Positions 44,710-54,532 of a DNA stretch of 64,000 bases are shown one piece after another. The stretch is from contig JAFEVB010000032.1 of the NCBI GenBank assembly GCA_032629725.1, positions 1,155,140-1,219,139 of the forward strand, in the 5' to 3' direction. A program made the position numbers and the translations under genes. The notes beneath the pieces were generated by a model that worked only from the letters and a program-made list of their open reading frames with translations, did not search any database and was not told the origin of the DNA. Within the stretch, counting starts at the first letter, position 1. Every line of letters starts with the position of its first letter. The DNA comes from Gremmenia infestans (lineage: Eukaryota; Ascomycota; Leotiomycetes; Helotiales; Hamatocanthoscyphaceae).

Positions 44710-45109
44710 CAGTAGGTGATAGAACTATTTACGCATATAATATTTAGCAAGTAAACCTTACCAAAATTAGCATAAACGTGTTAATTTTATTATTATTATG
44801 AATCTTATAAAAGCTTTAGGTTTTTAAATCTCTATTATATAATAAGATTTTATCTTCTAATTTAAAAATATATTAAATTTATAAGATTATATATATATTT
44901 TATCAATAGATTTTTTGATTAAATATTAATAATAAGTAAAACTTCTTGAAGTAAGAATAAGGGTTTTAAATTATAATTTAACTAATATTTATCTTTATTC
45001 TTATTTGGAATAATTATATAAGTTAGTATTAAAGTATTTTATAGTATCTTTTAAATAGAGATTTTTTTGATTTTCTTGGTCTGTGCGTAAATACTTCTAT
45101 CACCTACTG
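44710..45109. mobile_element. 400-bp AT-rich MITE with 26-bp terminal inverted repeats
   Basis: CAGTAGGTGATAGAA begins the left end (44710-44735) and its inverse ends the right (45084-45109); the 26-bp arms match at all but about two positions. The interior is extremely AT-rich with no coding capacity. Flanking 9-mers TTAGCCCGC and TTGGCCGCC are similar but not identical, so the target duplication is decayed or uncertain. The element sits 122 bp upstream of the acyltransferase start, within the divergent promoter it shares with UstYa C. Confidence 0.75.
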
Positions 45110-45231
45110 TTGGCCGCCTATGCTAGCCGACTACTCCATTTTGCTGATGCCTCTGAAGTGTTCCATCTAGCTCGATTGACACTTACTCAATTTGAAGTAT
45201 CTCTGTTTTTTGAGACCACCAATCTTAGAAA

Positions 45232-46743
45232 ATGAATGGCGTTAGGATGTCAATTGACTCTAATGAGCAGAGCGAGGAAGTCGACATTGACCTGGGAGAC
45301 GAGACACTCGGACTTCAGAAGCCATCATTTTCACGCGTCTCGTTTTGTTCTCGAATCACGAAGAAATTAAAATTATCACGATTCTTGATTCTTCTCCCCA
45401 GTCCCCTTCATGGTCTCTTTCGGACATCTCACACGCCCAAACATGTTCCAAGTCCAACAGCATGGCTTGACGGCATTCGAGGTTGGGCAGCTCTGGTCGT
45501 ATTTATCAAGCACGCGAACCTGGCGGTCTACAGCCCATATTCCATGGAAAAGGCATATGGCCAGCCTGGCGCTACCTCTCTTTGGCAATTGCCCTTTATT
45601 CGCCTTCTCTACGACGGAGGTTCCATGGTACCCATATTCTTCGTCGTTTCCGGCTGCGCTTTATCGCTCAAGCCTCTTTTGCAGATCCAGAGGGAAGATT
45701 GGCAGCGCTTTGCTACAATAGTCTCGAGTGCAACGTTCAGAAGGGCTTTCCGGCTTTTTCTCCCCAGCATCGCCGTATCTTTGGTTGCAATGCTCCTCAC
45801 TCAAATGGGCTTTTACAGTTATCCATATCCTTTTATAGAGGGTACTTCGCATGGAATTCAACCGCCTCGAAAGCTGCACAACATTGGAGCACAATTTATT
45901 GACTGGCTCAACTGGGTGACAACACAATTGCTTTACTCTAATGATATTTTCAAGCCGCTACCTTGGGCGACAATCTCAGGATATGGGTTCCAGCTCTGGA
46001 CTATATCAACCGAATTCTACGCATCCATATCCCTATTGATCACCCTGGTGGGCCTTGCACGACTAAGAGTCTGGAAGCGGCAGTCGTTGATCTTCTGTTT
46101 ATGCTGCTTCGCTTTTTACGTCGAGCGATGGGACATTGCTTGCTTTACAGCCGGTGTGAGTGTCACAGAACTTTTTATACAACCCAAAAAATCGAAGGAA
46201 GAACGCTTTGAACCGATGACCATTGGCCTTCCGACGATGAAGAATAATGGAACTTTTATGTCATATCGTTCGCAGCTCCGTCAATGCGCATACGCCTTGC
46301 TTTTTGCCGCAGGCCTATTCATTGCATCTTATTCTCCGAGGCAAGCTTCAGCAAACATCATTTACAGAGGGTTTTCGGCCATGGTCGACGATTACCGGTT
46401 TTGGGAGTCGATCGGCGCTATATTCATCATCATCTCCTCATCTCAACTCAAATTCCTTCACAGGTTGCTGAGTTCTGCCCTCTTTAGAGATCTCGGTAGG
46501 GTCAGTTATAGTGCATATCTTACTCATGTAGTCTTTCTGAACGTATTTGGCTGGAAGGTATTTCCGTGGGTATGGAAGTTCACCGGTGATGAAGAGTGGT
46601 GGGGCCGCCAAGGGGGGTTTGCCATCGGACTGGTCATTTGTTCTCTTCTAGAATTTTGGATCGCGGATCTCTGGGCGCGGGCCGTAGACGAACCATGTGT
46701 AATTTTTGCAAAAAGGGTGGAAGAATGGGCTGCTGCAAAGTAA
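45232..46743 (+). CDS. Acyltransferase-3 (OafA/YrhL-like) membrane protein
   Basis: A single exon of 503 aa (start 45232; a second in-frame ATG at 45247). The hydrophilic N-terminus is followed by WLDGIRGWAALVVFIKHANL, the first-helix signature of the acyltransferase-3 family (PF01757) with the conserved R-G and H, then PIFFVVSGCALSLKPL, RRAFRLFLPSIAVSLVAML, WTISTEFYASISLLITLV, DLGRVSYSAYLTHVVFLNVFGW and a last helix. About ten membrane segments. These enzymes O- or N-acylate small molecules or glycans at a membrane. Its position between UstYa C and the MFS gene suggests acylation of the cluster product. That role is inference. Confidence 0.88.
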   Translation: MNGVRMSIDSNEQSEEVDIDLGDETLGLQKPSFSRVSFCSRITKKLKLSRFLILLPSPLHGLFRTSHTPKHVPSPTAWLDGIRGWAALVVFIKHANLAVYSPYSMEKAYGQPGATSLWQLPFIRLLYDGGSMVPIFFVVSGCALSLKPLLQIQREDWQRFATIVSSATFRRAFRLFLPSIAVSLVAMLLTQMGFYSYPYPFIEGTSHGIQPPRKLHNIGAQFIDWLNWVTTQLLYSNDIFKPLPWATISGYGFQLWTISTEFYASISLLITLVGLARLRVWKRQSLIFCLCCFAFYVERWDIACFTAGVSVTELFIQPKKSKEERFEPMTIGLPTMKNNGTFMSYRSQLRQCAYALLFAAGLFIASYSPRQASANIIYRGFSAMVDDYRFWESIGAIFIIISSSQLKFLHRLLSSALFRDLGRVSYSAYLTHVVFLNVFGWKVFPWVWKFTGDEEWWGRQGGFAIGLVICSLLEFWIADLWARAVDEPCVIFAKRVEEWAAAK

Positions 46744-47132
46744 ATCCATATATGAATGTCAGGGCTTACTATGCTTAAAGCTGCCGTTTGTTTTGGGTCT
46801 TATGAATAGGGAAAGTCTTGCAATGAATCAGGGATCTGGTTGACACGTCCTATCATTCTCACCAGACTGGCTTTCGTAAAATAAATGATATCGTTATCCA
46901 GGTGGTCTCATTTTATATAGCTAGATAGCTGTCTAGACCGTGACACTGGGGTCAGCACCAGGCTAATTGGAGACACCTCATTGAGATCCCTTTCTTACTT
47001 TCGCATCACGATATTTAATCTCTTGTCTCGATTCATCCTTGCCAAGGGTATCAAGGTTTGGAAAAAAACATTTCTTGTTTGAAAAGGCTTGGATTTGGAA
47101 AAAACACGGAGCTATGGTTGCTATCTATATGT

Positions 47133-48833
47133 TCACTTTAATTGCCACGAGAGGTAAGCTGCAACCAGAGCGGCGACGCCACTACATCTCAACACCCACG
47201 CGATGCCATCATCCTCCGATGCGATTCGCTTGAATATAAGAAAGATGAGACTGCTTCCCAAAGCAGCTAATATTTGTGGGATTGAAATTGCAGCATTATG
47301 GATGCCCATTATCACGCCACTTTGGTTTGTCGTCAATTGCTGACCACCGCTCTCTATAACAAAGTCCTTTTCGGCCTGGTTCATCGCCAGTTCTCTGCCC
47401 AGAAGTGCGAAGGGCGCCCATTGTGTGACTCCCCAGGACACCCCCGTCACCGTGATGATGACTATAGTCCCTTCCGTGGATGAAATGACGACCGTGGCAA
47501 AAATGCAGAGCACGTATAATAGATGGCCCATGGACCAAATTGTATGTGTTTGCCTCCACCATCCACTTCGACGTTTCAGGATTGGGTTGTCAGGGAAAGG
47601 GACGTTTGAATCCGTCGAAGCAAAATATGGAACGATTAATGTCGTCACAAAAGCCGTGATGGCTGACAGAAGACTCGCAAAGGTACCCAACCGAATGCCA
47701 GCATCTATGAAAAGCTGGAGGTGCTCGATGCCGCGTCTTCGCGATTCAATGAGATACAGTCCGGCAACATAAGTCGTGCTATAGAATAGGAACCCGAACC
47801 AACCCATCCAAGAGAAAAACTGCACGTAGCACACACGTCGCGCCTTTGACGGCATGTATAACCAACCGTTCTTGACATCTCGAAGGGCGCGAACGAGCAG
47901 CAATTTCTCTCGAGGCTCGAATACAAACTCTCTGGGATCATCTTCATGTATCATGAAGATGGTGATGAGCACTGTGCTGATTAAAGTTGCGACAGAAATC
48001 AGAGACAAAAGGCGGAATCTCCAAGATTCATTGTCCTGTGAGACAGAGCCAAGTGGAAGCGAGCCAAGTACGTATCCTAAGATATTGCCGATGCCGGTAA
48101 AGCGTCCCGCCCACGCACTGGTAATCGATTGCTGCTCCTTGGGACAGACGTCGATTGTCAAGCTACGAATGCCTGATTGTAGTGGTTGGATTGAGAGGTT
48201 GAGAAGAGTGATGCATATGATAGTGCCGGACTGGAGCCATATCTGGATGCCGCTGGGAGAGCAGACCCCAAACATGACTGCTAGAGGGGACATGATATCA
48301 CGGACGAATGCTAATGCTAAAAACGAAATCGATGTCGTGATGGCTCCAATAAAGATGAAGGGTCGTCTTCGGCCCCAGCGGGAGCGACAGTTGTCGGACA
48401 GAGCGCCGACGATGGGTTGAACGAAGACGCCGCATATTGGCGCGATGGCCCAAATCAGCGAAGATTGTGACCTTGTAATACCCAAGGAAGAGAGATATGC
48501 AGACCCATGTGAGAAGATGGTCGACCATACCAGCTGAACTCTGAAGATGTCAGCAACATGTTTACGTCGTTTTTCAGAGAACATATACCCTCCGACGCCA
48601 CACGTCAAAGCTATCATCAATCTGCTTGGCATTCTGTTTACGTGCAAGTCTTTGTTTTCTGGCGTAATCGTGCAATTCGAGCTGCCATCAATGAGGCTAA
48701 AGGAATCGAAACTACGCCTCGTGGTATGCGTAGGATTCGTTGAAAAATGCTCTTCGTTAGATGGTCGGGATGCCAGCGTGGGATATTTGTAAGGGTGCCC
48801 CATCTTGAGTGCTACAGAACCAAGGGTCACCAT
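47133..48833 (-). CDS. MFS/GPH-type transporter (sucrose-transporter-like), probable exporter
   Basis: Exons 48833-48589 and 48540-47133, with a 48-nt intron in phase 2 that restores CGVGGVQLVWSTIFSHGSAYL at helix 1, give 550 aa. An ATG at 48803 is an alternative start. About 12 membrane segments; the loop-2 signature PIVGALSDNCRSRWGRRRPFIFIG is that of the glycoside-pentoside-hexuronide/SUT branch, and QSGIRSLTIDVCPKEQQ with WAGRFTGIGNILGYVLGSLPL follows. Helix 7 has WMGWFGFLFYSTTYVA. Sugar transport is the family's ordinary role. Here, inside a metabolite cluster, export of or resistance to the product is more likely (inference). Convergent with the acyltransferase gene. Confidence 0.88.
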   Translation of the reverse strand: MVTLGSVALKMGHPYKYPTLASRPSNEEHFSTNPTHTTRRSFDSFSLIDGSSNCTITPENKDLHVNRMPSRLMIALTCGVGGYMFSEKRRKHVADIFRVQLVWSTIFSHGSAYLSSLGITRSQSSLIWAIAPICGVFVQPIVGALSDNCRSRWGRRRPFIFIGAITTSISFLALAFVRDIMSPLAVMFGVCSPSGIQIWLQSGTIICITLLNLSIQPLQSGIRSLTIDVCPKEQQSITSAWAGRFTGIGNILGYVLGSLPLGSVSQDNESWRFRLLSLISVATLISTVLITIFMIHEDDPREFVFEPREKLLLVRALRDVKNGWLYMPSKARRVCYVQFFSWMGWFGFLFYSTTYVAGLYLIESRRRGIEHLQLFIDAGIRLGTFASLLSAITAFVTTLIVPYFASTDSNVPFPDNPILKRRSGWWRQTHTIWSMGHLLYVLCIFATVVISSTEGTIVIITVTGVSWGVTQWAPFALLGRELAMNQAEKDFVIESGGQQLTTNQSGVIMGIHNAAISIPQILAALGSSLIFLIFKRIASEDDGIAWVLRCSGVAALVAAYLSWQLK

Positions 48834-49193
48834 AACGGTCTTTGAATAGAATATCAAATATTACTCAGTTCATGAACAGGTCGGTCAAGCAATACAGTCG
48901 CAGTTCGGTATGGACCAGAGTATGTTGACCAGAGAGTCACGAGATATCAGCATTTCCAGTCTTTATGCAAGTGTTAACCTCAAAGCAACCCAAGTTTATT
49001 GAAACTAAATGATGATCTGTAGTGATCTTGCCCGGTCATTTGACAGCAAATGGCTGAAGACTGACTGACTGACTATACGGTGCTGAAGACTCCTCCGAAT
49101 TTCCTCTCCTCCGGAACGACCTCTTTCACTACTTTCTTGCATCCGAGGGGATCCAATGGGACTCAAAGCACCATTCAGACCATTGTTGCTCTT
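48834..49193. other. Promoter region of the MFS gene
   Basis: 360 bp with CTCCGGAA at 49109-49116, about 280 bp before the MFS start, and a CTGACTGACTGACT microrepeat near 49060. No gene seen. Confidence 0.4.
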
Positions 49194-49483
49194 TCACGCT
49201 TGAATTGATGGCATCATGACTGCACGATTGTTGTCAGCTTCCGAAAGTGCTATGTGCTTGCTCCCACGCCTAGCTTACCTGCCCACACTTGACCGCTATT
49301 TTCTCTACCCGCCCAAAGCAATACGATACCTCCGAACAAAAGCGCCGCGACGATGAAGGCCACTAAGAGAAGTGCAATCGAGCTTCGACTGGTTGTACCC
49401 TTGGAGGTCCGCCAACGCCCCTTTTCCTCGTCGTATTGGTCGTCGTTTCGTAAACGCCTGAAGCGCTCCACTTGCGGATACAT
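49194..49483 (-). CDS. Small single-pass membrane protein (76 aa), unknown
   Basis: Exon 49483-49279 and a tiny second exon 49219-49194 (59-nt intron, gtaagc..gtgcag) give 76 aa; reading through the donor instead gives 77 aa with stop at 49250. The charged N-terminus (MYPQVERFRRLRNDDQYDEEKG) resembles the cytosolic tail of UstYa-type proteins. It leads to one membrane helix (SIALLLVAFIVAALLFGGIVLLW) and a short luminal end. No HxxHC domain follows, so it may be a truncated UstYa-like gene or a genuine small partner protein. It is divergent from UstYa-like D, sharing a CTCCGGAG-containing promoter. Confidence 0.5.
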
Positions 49484-49582
49484 GGTGGCGTGTGTCCTTC
49501 TAAAATTCAGATTCAGGTTTGGGAAATCGTCTTAACATTCAAGTGGGTGTCATGTATGTATGAGCTTCATCCATCATCAAGG

Positions 49583-49590
49583 CTCCGGAG
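49583..49590. promoter_or_regulatory. CTCCGGAG palindrome in a divergent cluster promoter
   Basis: A perfect palindrome between the small membrane protein (start 49483) and UstYa-like D (start 49711), so placed to serve both. Identical to the site at 36201. Function inferred. Confidence 0.35.
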
Positions 49591-49710
49591 TATTACAATT
49601 AGCGTTGCATATTGGACGCCTCAATCCTTAACAGATCAAGAAGCAATCATATTACGACCAGACTCTTGCGAATCTGAGTGCTCTCTCTCTAAGCCATATC
49701 ATCAAGCTGC

Positions 49711-50628
49711 ATGATGGGAGTTCACGATTCCGAGGGTAAATACGCTCAGCTAGCCCCAGACGACGTACCGCTTGGAAACGACGGCCATTTGTTGGATGAC
49801 AAGTTTCGCGATTCCCATGAGTTCTTGCATCTCAAACCCGTGTGGAATTCGATCAAGCACAACCGTCCCCGCCGCTCGAGATTTTTGATTGATTGTACAA
49901 TTGTCTTTGCGCTGATTCTATTGATCGCTCAGTTGGTACTCACGGCTGATGTGCGCATACATGTCAAAGAAAAGAATCAACATCAGCCGCAACATAAGCC
50001 GTCAGTTGGACAGCAGCATACGGGAGGCCATCATCCATCTACCTCGCCAGATCCTGAATGGCCCTGTGGTATCACAGCAGAAGAGGCAAGGACGTATGGC
50101 TGCAGTTTTGATCTGGGCCTGGTCGCCTTCATGCCACGGGAATGCTATAACAAAGAGCTCGACGATTCTTTTCGCTCTCGCGTTCCCTTTGATATATGGC
50201 TTCCTAACGAAGACAATACGGGGCCAGATCTCACAAAGCCAGTCACTACAGAGAAACAGTTTCAGGAATTATTCATCCAGATGGTCGACTTAGGGTGGCC
50301 AGGTCATAGTACGAAATATTGTTTTTTTCCACGTCGATCTAAAGTTTCCCTTCGAAGGTTGAACTAACTCCTGGGATCTCTAGGCTGGGGCTCTCGGTAC
50401 TATCACGACGCACATTGCATGCACGCTTGGGAATATTTACACCAAGCCATTCTAAAGGGAAAGCCAGCTCCAAAGTCCATTGTAGGCTTTGCGCACACGA
50501 CTCATTGCACGTATGACGCATTGCTCGACAAGTCCAACATCACTCACCGGGAGATTGGCCCGACTGCTCACAATCGTTTCACTTCGTGCGTTGATCTGGC
50601 GAGTCTAGTGGGCGAAATGTCCGATTAA
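49711..50628 (+). CDS. UstYa-like membrane protein with paired HxxHC motifs (D)
   Basis: Exons 49711-50302 and 50384-50628 give 278 aa in frame. The donor (gtcata) is weak, so the exact splice is uncertain, but exon 2 must attach because it carries the first HxxHC. An N-terminal tail is followed by a membrane helix (FLIDCTIVFALILLIAQLVL) and a His/Gln-rich linker. Then come CGITAEEARTYGCSFDLGLVAFMPREC, YYHDAHCMHAWEYLHQAIL and FAHTTHCTYDALLD. It is the third member of the short paired-HxxHC group in this cluster and the nearest modifying-type gene to the precursor, which starts 870 bp downstream on the same strand. Confidence 0.78.
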
Positions 50629-51494
50629 TCTTGAGTTGGAGAGATGAACGAGTCACAAAATGTTCATACCTATCTATATCCAATACAATGTACTAAAGAC
50701 CAGTAATCGTTCAAATTATTCAACAAGTCTCATATTCCCCCATTTGCCAATATACATATGTGCCTCAGCACATTCTAATTACTTCCACTACATCAAGCCG
50801 CCCCGTGTCATACTGTTTGATTGAATAATAAATATTCCGGTTCAGTAATTATGTATCATAACGCAAATTTCGTTCCAGCTCCTTTTTGTATTTTTACATT
50901 TTGAGAACCTCCCCAAACAATTATAAATCTATATAAACTCAGCAGTCTATAACACACGTGCTCGGATGCGAAGTGCATTCACTCACTCACTCACTCACTT
51001 ACTGGCAGAAACCTTTTGCTTTTCCGACGTACAGTATTATGCATGCATGTATGCTAGGCATAATAAAGATACATGTCCGACTCGGAACAAAACGGCCGTA
51101 AGACTACCGGCCGGAGACTTGCTCGCTCGCAAGTCAATGGCCGGAGCTAGAAGAGCAAGTAATGAAGGACTTCTTCTACAATGCCCGTTACCTTCCATGA
51201 CATCGTTCGGAGATCTCAAAAAACAAAAAGTTGTTTCCCAATAAGTCCCATTCTATCTTTTCGCGCTCCGTTCCGCCTTCTCCGAACTATATACCCACAT
51301 TCAAACATCAAGGTAGTGGAGGAAAGGCAGGGCATAGCCGCATATGGAATTAAAAAAGAGCTCGTGGTATAAATATACTAGATAACAAGAAGAAATTCAT
51401 TGACATCACAACCAACTTAGGATTTCCAAATCACTACGATATACTTCCAGACAAACAAACGTTTCCTATACATCCATCAAGAAATTCATTCAAT
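50629..51494. other. Promoter region of the precursor gene
   Basis: 0.87 kb with a CTCA microsatellite (about 50978-50999), TTCGGAG at 51206 and its inverse CTCCGAA at 51290, both one mismatch from the cluster motif. No convincing gene; short frames are unsupported. Confidence 0.4.
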
Positions 51495-51891
51495 ATGAAG
51501 TTCAACGCCGCCGTTGTCCTTGCCACCCTTCTGGTGAGCTCTGTAGCTATCCCAATTCATGGTTAGTCTTTTTTTTCCCTCTTCTTCATTCCAATATATA
51601 TATATCTATTTCACTATACTGATTCAAGTAGGGTCTCTGGACTCTTCTAGCCTTGTTCCCAGCGAGGATGGTTCAAAGCTCGTCCGTAGCGAGGATGGTT
51701 CAAAGCTTGTCCGCAGCGAGGATGGTTCAAAGCTTGTCCGCAGCGAGGATGGATCAAAGCTTGTCCGCAGCGAGGATGGATCAAAGCTCGTCCGTAGCGA
51801 GGATGGATCAAAGCTCGTCCGCAGCGAGGATGGATCAAAGCTCGTCCGTAGCGAGGATGGATCAAAGCTTGTCCGTAGCAAGCTTGTTTGA
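51495..51891 (+). CDS. Secreted repeat precursor peptide, candidate RiPP precursor
   Basis: Exons 51495-51561 and 51632-51891 (70-nt intron, gttagt..caagtag, phase 1) give 108 aa. MKFNAAVVLATLLVSSVAIP is a clear signal peptide. After a short leader (GSLDSSSLVP) come eight identical repeats SEDGSKLVR and a final SKLV before TGA. The 27-bp units differ only at three third-codon positions (GGT/GGA, CTC/CTT, CGT/CGC), all silent in this frame and not silent in the other plus-strand frames, which supports the frame and purifying selection on the peptide. The layout, signal plus identical repeats beside UstYa genes, is that of dikaritin and epichloecyclin precursors. Unusual points: no KR/RR Kex2 sites and no aromatic residue in the repeat. 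Confidence 0.85.
51661..51876 (+). repeat. Eight tandem 27-bp units encoding the core repeats
   Basis: Exactly 216 bp = 8 x 27, each AGCGAGGATGG.TCAAAGCT.. in form. Variation is limited to unit positions 12, 21 and 27. Neighbouring units share variants (1-3 with GGT, 4-8 with GGA), which suggests expansion by local duplication. Confidence 0.95.
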
Positions 51892-52400
51892 AACAAGAAA
51901 AACAGGCCACGGGACTTAGCTACTTCTGGCTATTTCGCGGAAACGCTCGGCTATTTGGATAACATTATATTCTTGACAACTAGTAAAACTTATAAAAGAC
52001 GTGATATATCTATCTATTTCACTGCGTCTTCCCTCTAGATAAATATCTCAAGTTGTAGAGTGCAGCTATAGCTTATAAGTCTAAAGTGATATGGACCTGG
52101 CATTGCCCATCCCTTCTAGAATCAGGGAAAAAATAGTGGTTCGAGTTTAAATACAAATCGGGTCAAATTCTTCTTTAGGCGATTCAAACGTTAAAAGTTC
52201 TATAATTGAACTTCAAAGATGTTCTCCTGAATCAATAGGATAAAGGGTAGGCCCTTGGCTCCATAAGTTCTCTATCTAGTAGAGAAGTTTATTTGTTTTT
52301 GGTTCCCGAACGAAATATAAGAAGTCAAGACAGATAATGTCATCATTTTCATTAGGACTTTTCTATCAAAAATAACACAGCCGCTACCTCTGTGCAGCAT
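51892..52400. other. Convergent 3' flanks of precursor and regulator genes
   Basis: About 0.5 kb of AT-leaning non-coding DNA between two convergent genes. No feature seen. Confidence 0.45.
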
Positions 52401-53686
52401 CTATAGTCTGTCTAGCTCTTGTCTAACGGACGAGAGTAATGGTTTCCAAGGCAAAACATCCGAGGTTGTCTCCAGCTGCGCCCCCCACTCTCTTAATTTC
52501 GAACTTATCGTCGCGGCCTTGCCAATCTCGGCATCCATGACTACATTGACAATTTGCCATCGTGTCTCATCGTCTTCGATAGGCAACCCGCCGAACGATA
52601 CAGGTAGCTTGTCGTGATTTTCGGGGTCCTCCAGCGATTTGCGCAGAGATGCATAGCAGGCAGCAACCTGCATAAGGACTATTATACAGGCCAGCAATGA
52701 TGTTTGTAGTGAGTTCGTTTCCTTGTCGAATGGGCAGTCGAGATGATTGGATATTATAGAGGTGGCTCGGCGTGTCAGGCGCAGAATCTCGTTCACGGTG
52801 AGCTTACTGCGGCCCGTTGAGTACTGTTGAAGCTCTGGGATAAGCGATAGGGATTCCGCGGTACATGTGCATCCATGATCTGCCTGGCTGTTCTCTTGTT
52901 GGCTTTTAGCAGTGGTTTTGGGGGTTGGAATCTCGTTTGAACCCAGGTAGGGATCAGTCGGAGGCACAGGGTGAGGGGTGAGCGGTTGCTGCTCGAAAGC
53001 CGAAAAGAAGTTATCACTGACGGTTTGATGCTGGGCGTCATTAAATATATGGGGAAACCAGTCTTGGGCTAAATCGTTAGTTTGATTGAAGGAAGAATCA
53101 AGCTCCACTTCTGCATCTTCCGCGGGTGACATCAGAAGGCTGAGAAACTCTGGCGTCGGTGCAATAGCAGTCGGCTCAGCTTGCTGATCAATTTGCTCTA
53201 TGGGATGAGCCGACGAGGGCGAAGTACCAGAAGTAAGTTCCGGCTCTTCAACGAAGCTCTGCCGACTGAAGGATGATGGCAGGGAAACATCCGATCTCTG
53301 TCGCTTGTGGTTCTATAGGCCATCAGTTTCTTTTTTCACTGTACTTATAGTGCTGAGCTTTAAGGCATACGAACAACTGACTGATGCGTTGCCCCTGGGC
53401 TGCAAATGTTGGATTTTCGCTTACTCCTATCACTCGCCACAGGCTTCTGAGAAGTTCCCATATCGACTTTAGTCGTGGCCGGTTTTTCAGCCTCCAATTT
53501 ACTTCGATTCTTTGATCCCTTGGGCTTCCCAATAGGCTTCCCGGTGCTATAGGTACAAACACTATGATTTGTCGTACAGCGACTGCATATTGGACGCCGG
53601 CCATCACAGGAAACTTTGCATCGATGACATTGGTCACAAGCCTTCGCAAGCGGGTGACGGGCTCCTACGCGATAAATGCCATCCAT
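52401..53686 (-). CDS. Zn2Cys6 transcription factor with AflR-type C-terminal domain, likely cluster regulator
   Basis: Exon 53686 to about 53378 and exon 53312-52401 give about 406 aa; the donor is non-standard (gttgtt or gttcgt, both in phase). The N-terminal cluster CDQCHRCKVSCDGRRPICSR with the following Cys residues binds two zinc ions and is followed by a basic linker (GKPKGSKNRSK). The C-terminal half (LTVNEILRLTRRATSIISNHLDCP, then TSLLACIIVLMQVAACYASL) matches the aflatoxin-regulator domain (AflR, PF08493) typical of pathway-specific activators. It stands next to the precursor and within the UstYa genes, so it probably switches on the cluster, perhaps through the CTCCGGAG-type sites (inference). 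Confidence 0.87.
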
Positions 53687-54532
53687 AGCGCTTAGGACCA
53701 GATACTTTATTCTACTCGCGAAGCGACAAAGAATCATAATGAAGCTTGGCTGCGCCGCAGAGGCCTCGCACCGTAAGGTCCAGCTTTGTAAGTGACAAAA
53801 TAATATATCCTTGCAAAGTCCTTACTCTTAGCCTGTTTAGGCAGCAGACGCCTATGTTATCATAGCAAATGAAGTACCGATAGGCTAAGATAGAGATCGC
53901 TACAGGGGCGCATTCCTTCGCTCCGTAAGAATACTTCACCGCTCTCTCCATGGATGAAAAGAGTGGCGGCGCAGAATAGACAAGCGAGTTTTGGTGCCTT
54001 AATTCCGATAGTCTTTTCATCCGCAGAGAGACCGCTGTACCTCCGTAGAGAAATAAGTAGTTTAAACTTGATGCACTTCACTATAACGGTAATGGCTTAT
54101 ATACTATCAATATCACACCGCTATCCTGGCCCCCACACTTAGCTTATAAGCTAAGTGTAGAAGGTAGGATAGCGGTGTAATAGTTATTCCAACGTAGCTA
54201 TGTTAGAATACGGATGTTACGGTGCTGATGAAATAGAGGCTTGAAGCTAGCATAAGAGGTAATAGTCATATATTATATAGTATATAGAGTGAGGACAGAA
54301 TAGAGTGAAGAGTGTGCTGTCCACTACGCTTATGCAAGCAGCTAAATCCAACAAGCTGGTTTTAAATTCTCAAGCGCGTAAGAAACAAACACGTGATATT
54401 AGAGGCTCCTAACTACAAAACTATAGATCACGGAATAATAAGGGTAAGATAGGGTTCCTATTAGCTATAAAAAATAGCCGCTACCCGCCTTAGGTAGAAT
54501 AGTTCTTATTAACTAGCTGCCAAACCATCTCA
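53687..54532. other. Upstream region of the regulator with a palindromic hairpin
   Basis: 0.85 kb between the regulator start and the 3' end of UstYa E. It carries the palindrome at 54115-54178 and an AT-rich stretch. Several minus-strand short frames (53712-54081) have no domain. Confidence 0.4.
54115..54178. repeat. Long perfect hairpin with nested palindrome
   Basis: The arms ACACCGCTATCCT (54115-54127) and AGGATAGCGGTGT (54166-54178) are perfect inverses. Between them is a 24-bp perfect palindrome, ACACTTAGCTTATAAGCT plus six more bases (54135-54158). This could be the remains of a small TIR element or a regulatory structure about 430 bp upstream of the regulator gene. Confidence 0.6.

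Noticed and set aside
47133..48857. MFS gene start at 48857
   Set aside because: That codon is TTG; the first ATG in frame is at 48833.
51624..51910. Long minus-strand frames across the precursor repeats
   Set aside because: Open only because a 27-bp repeat without stops is open in several frames; no start context, signal or splice support.
51653..51919. Alternative plus-strand frame through the precursor repeats (ARMDQSSSV-type repeat protein)
   Set aside because: It does not join the signal-peptide exon, and the three variable positions of the unit change amino acids in this frame while they are silent in the SEDGSKLVR frame.
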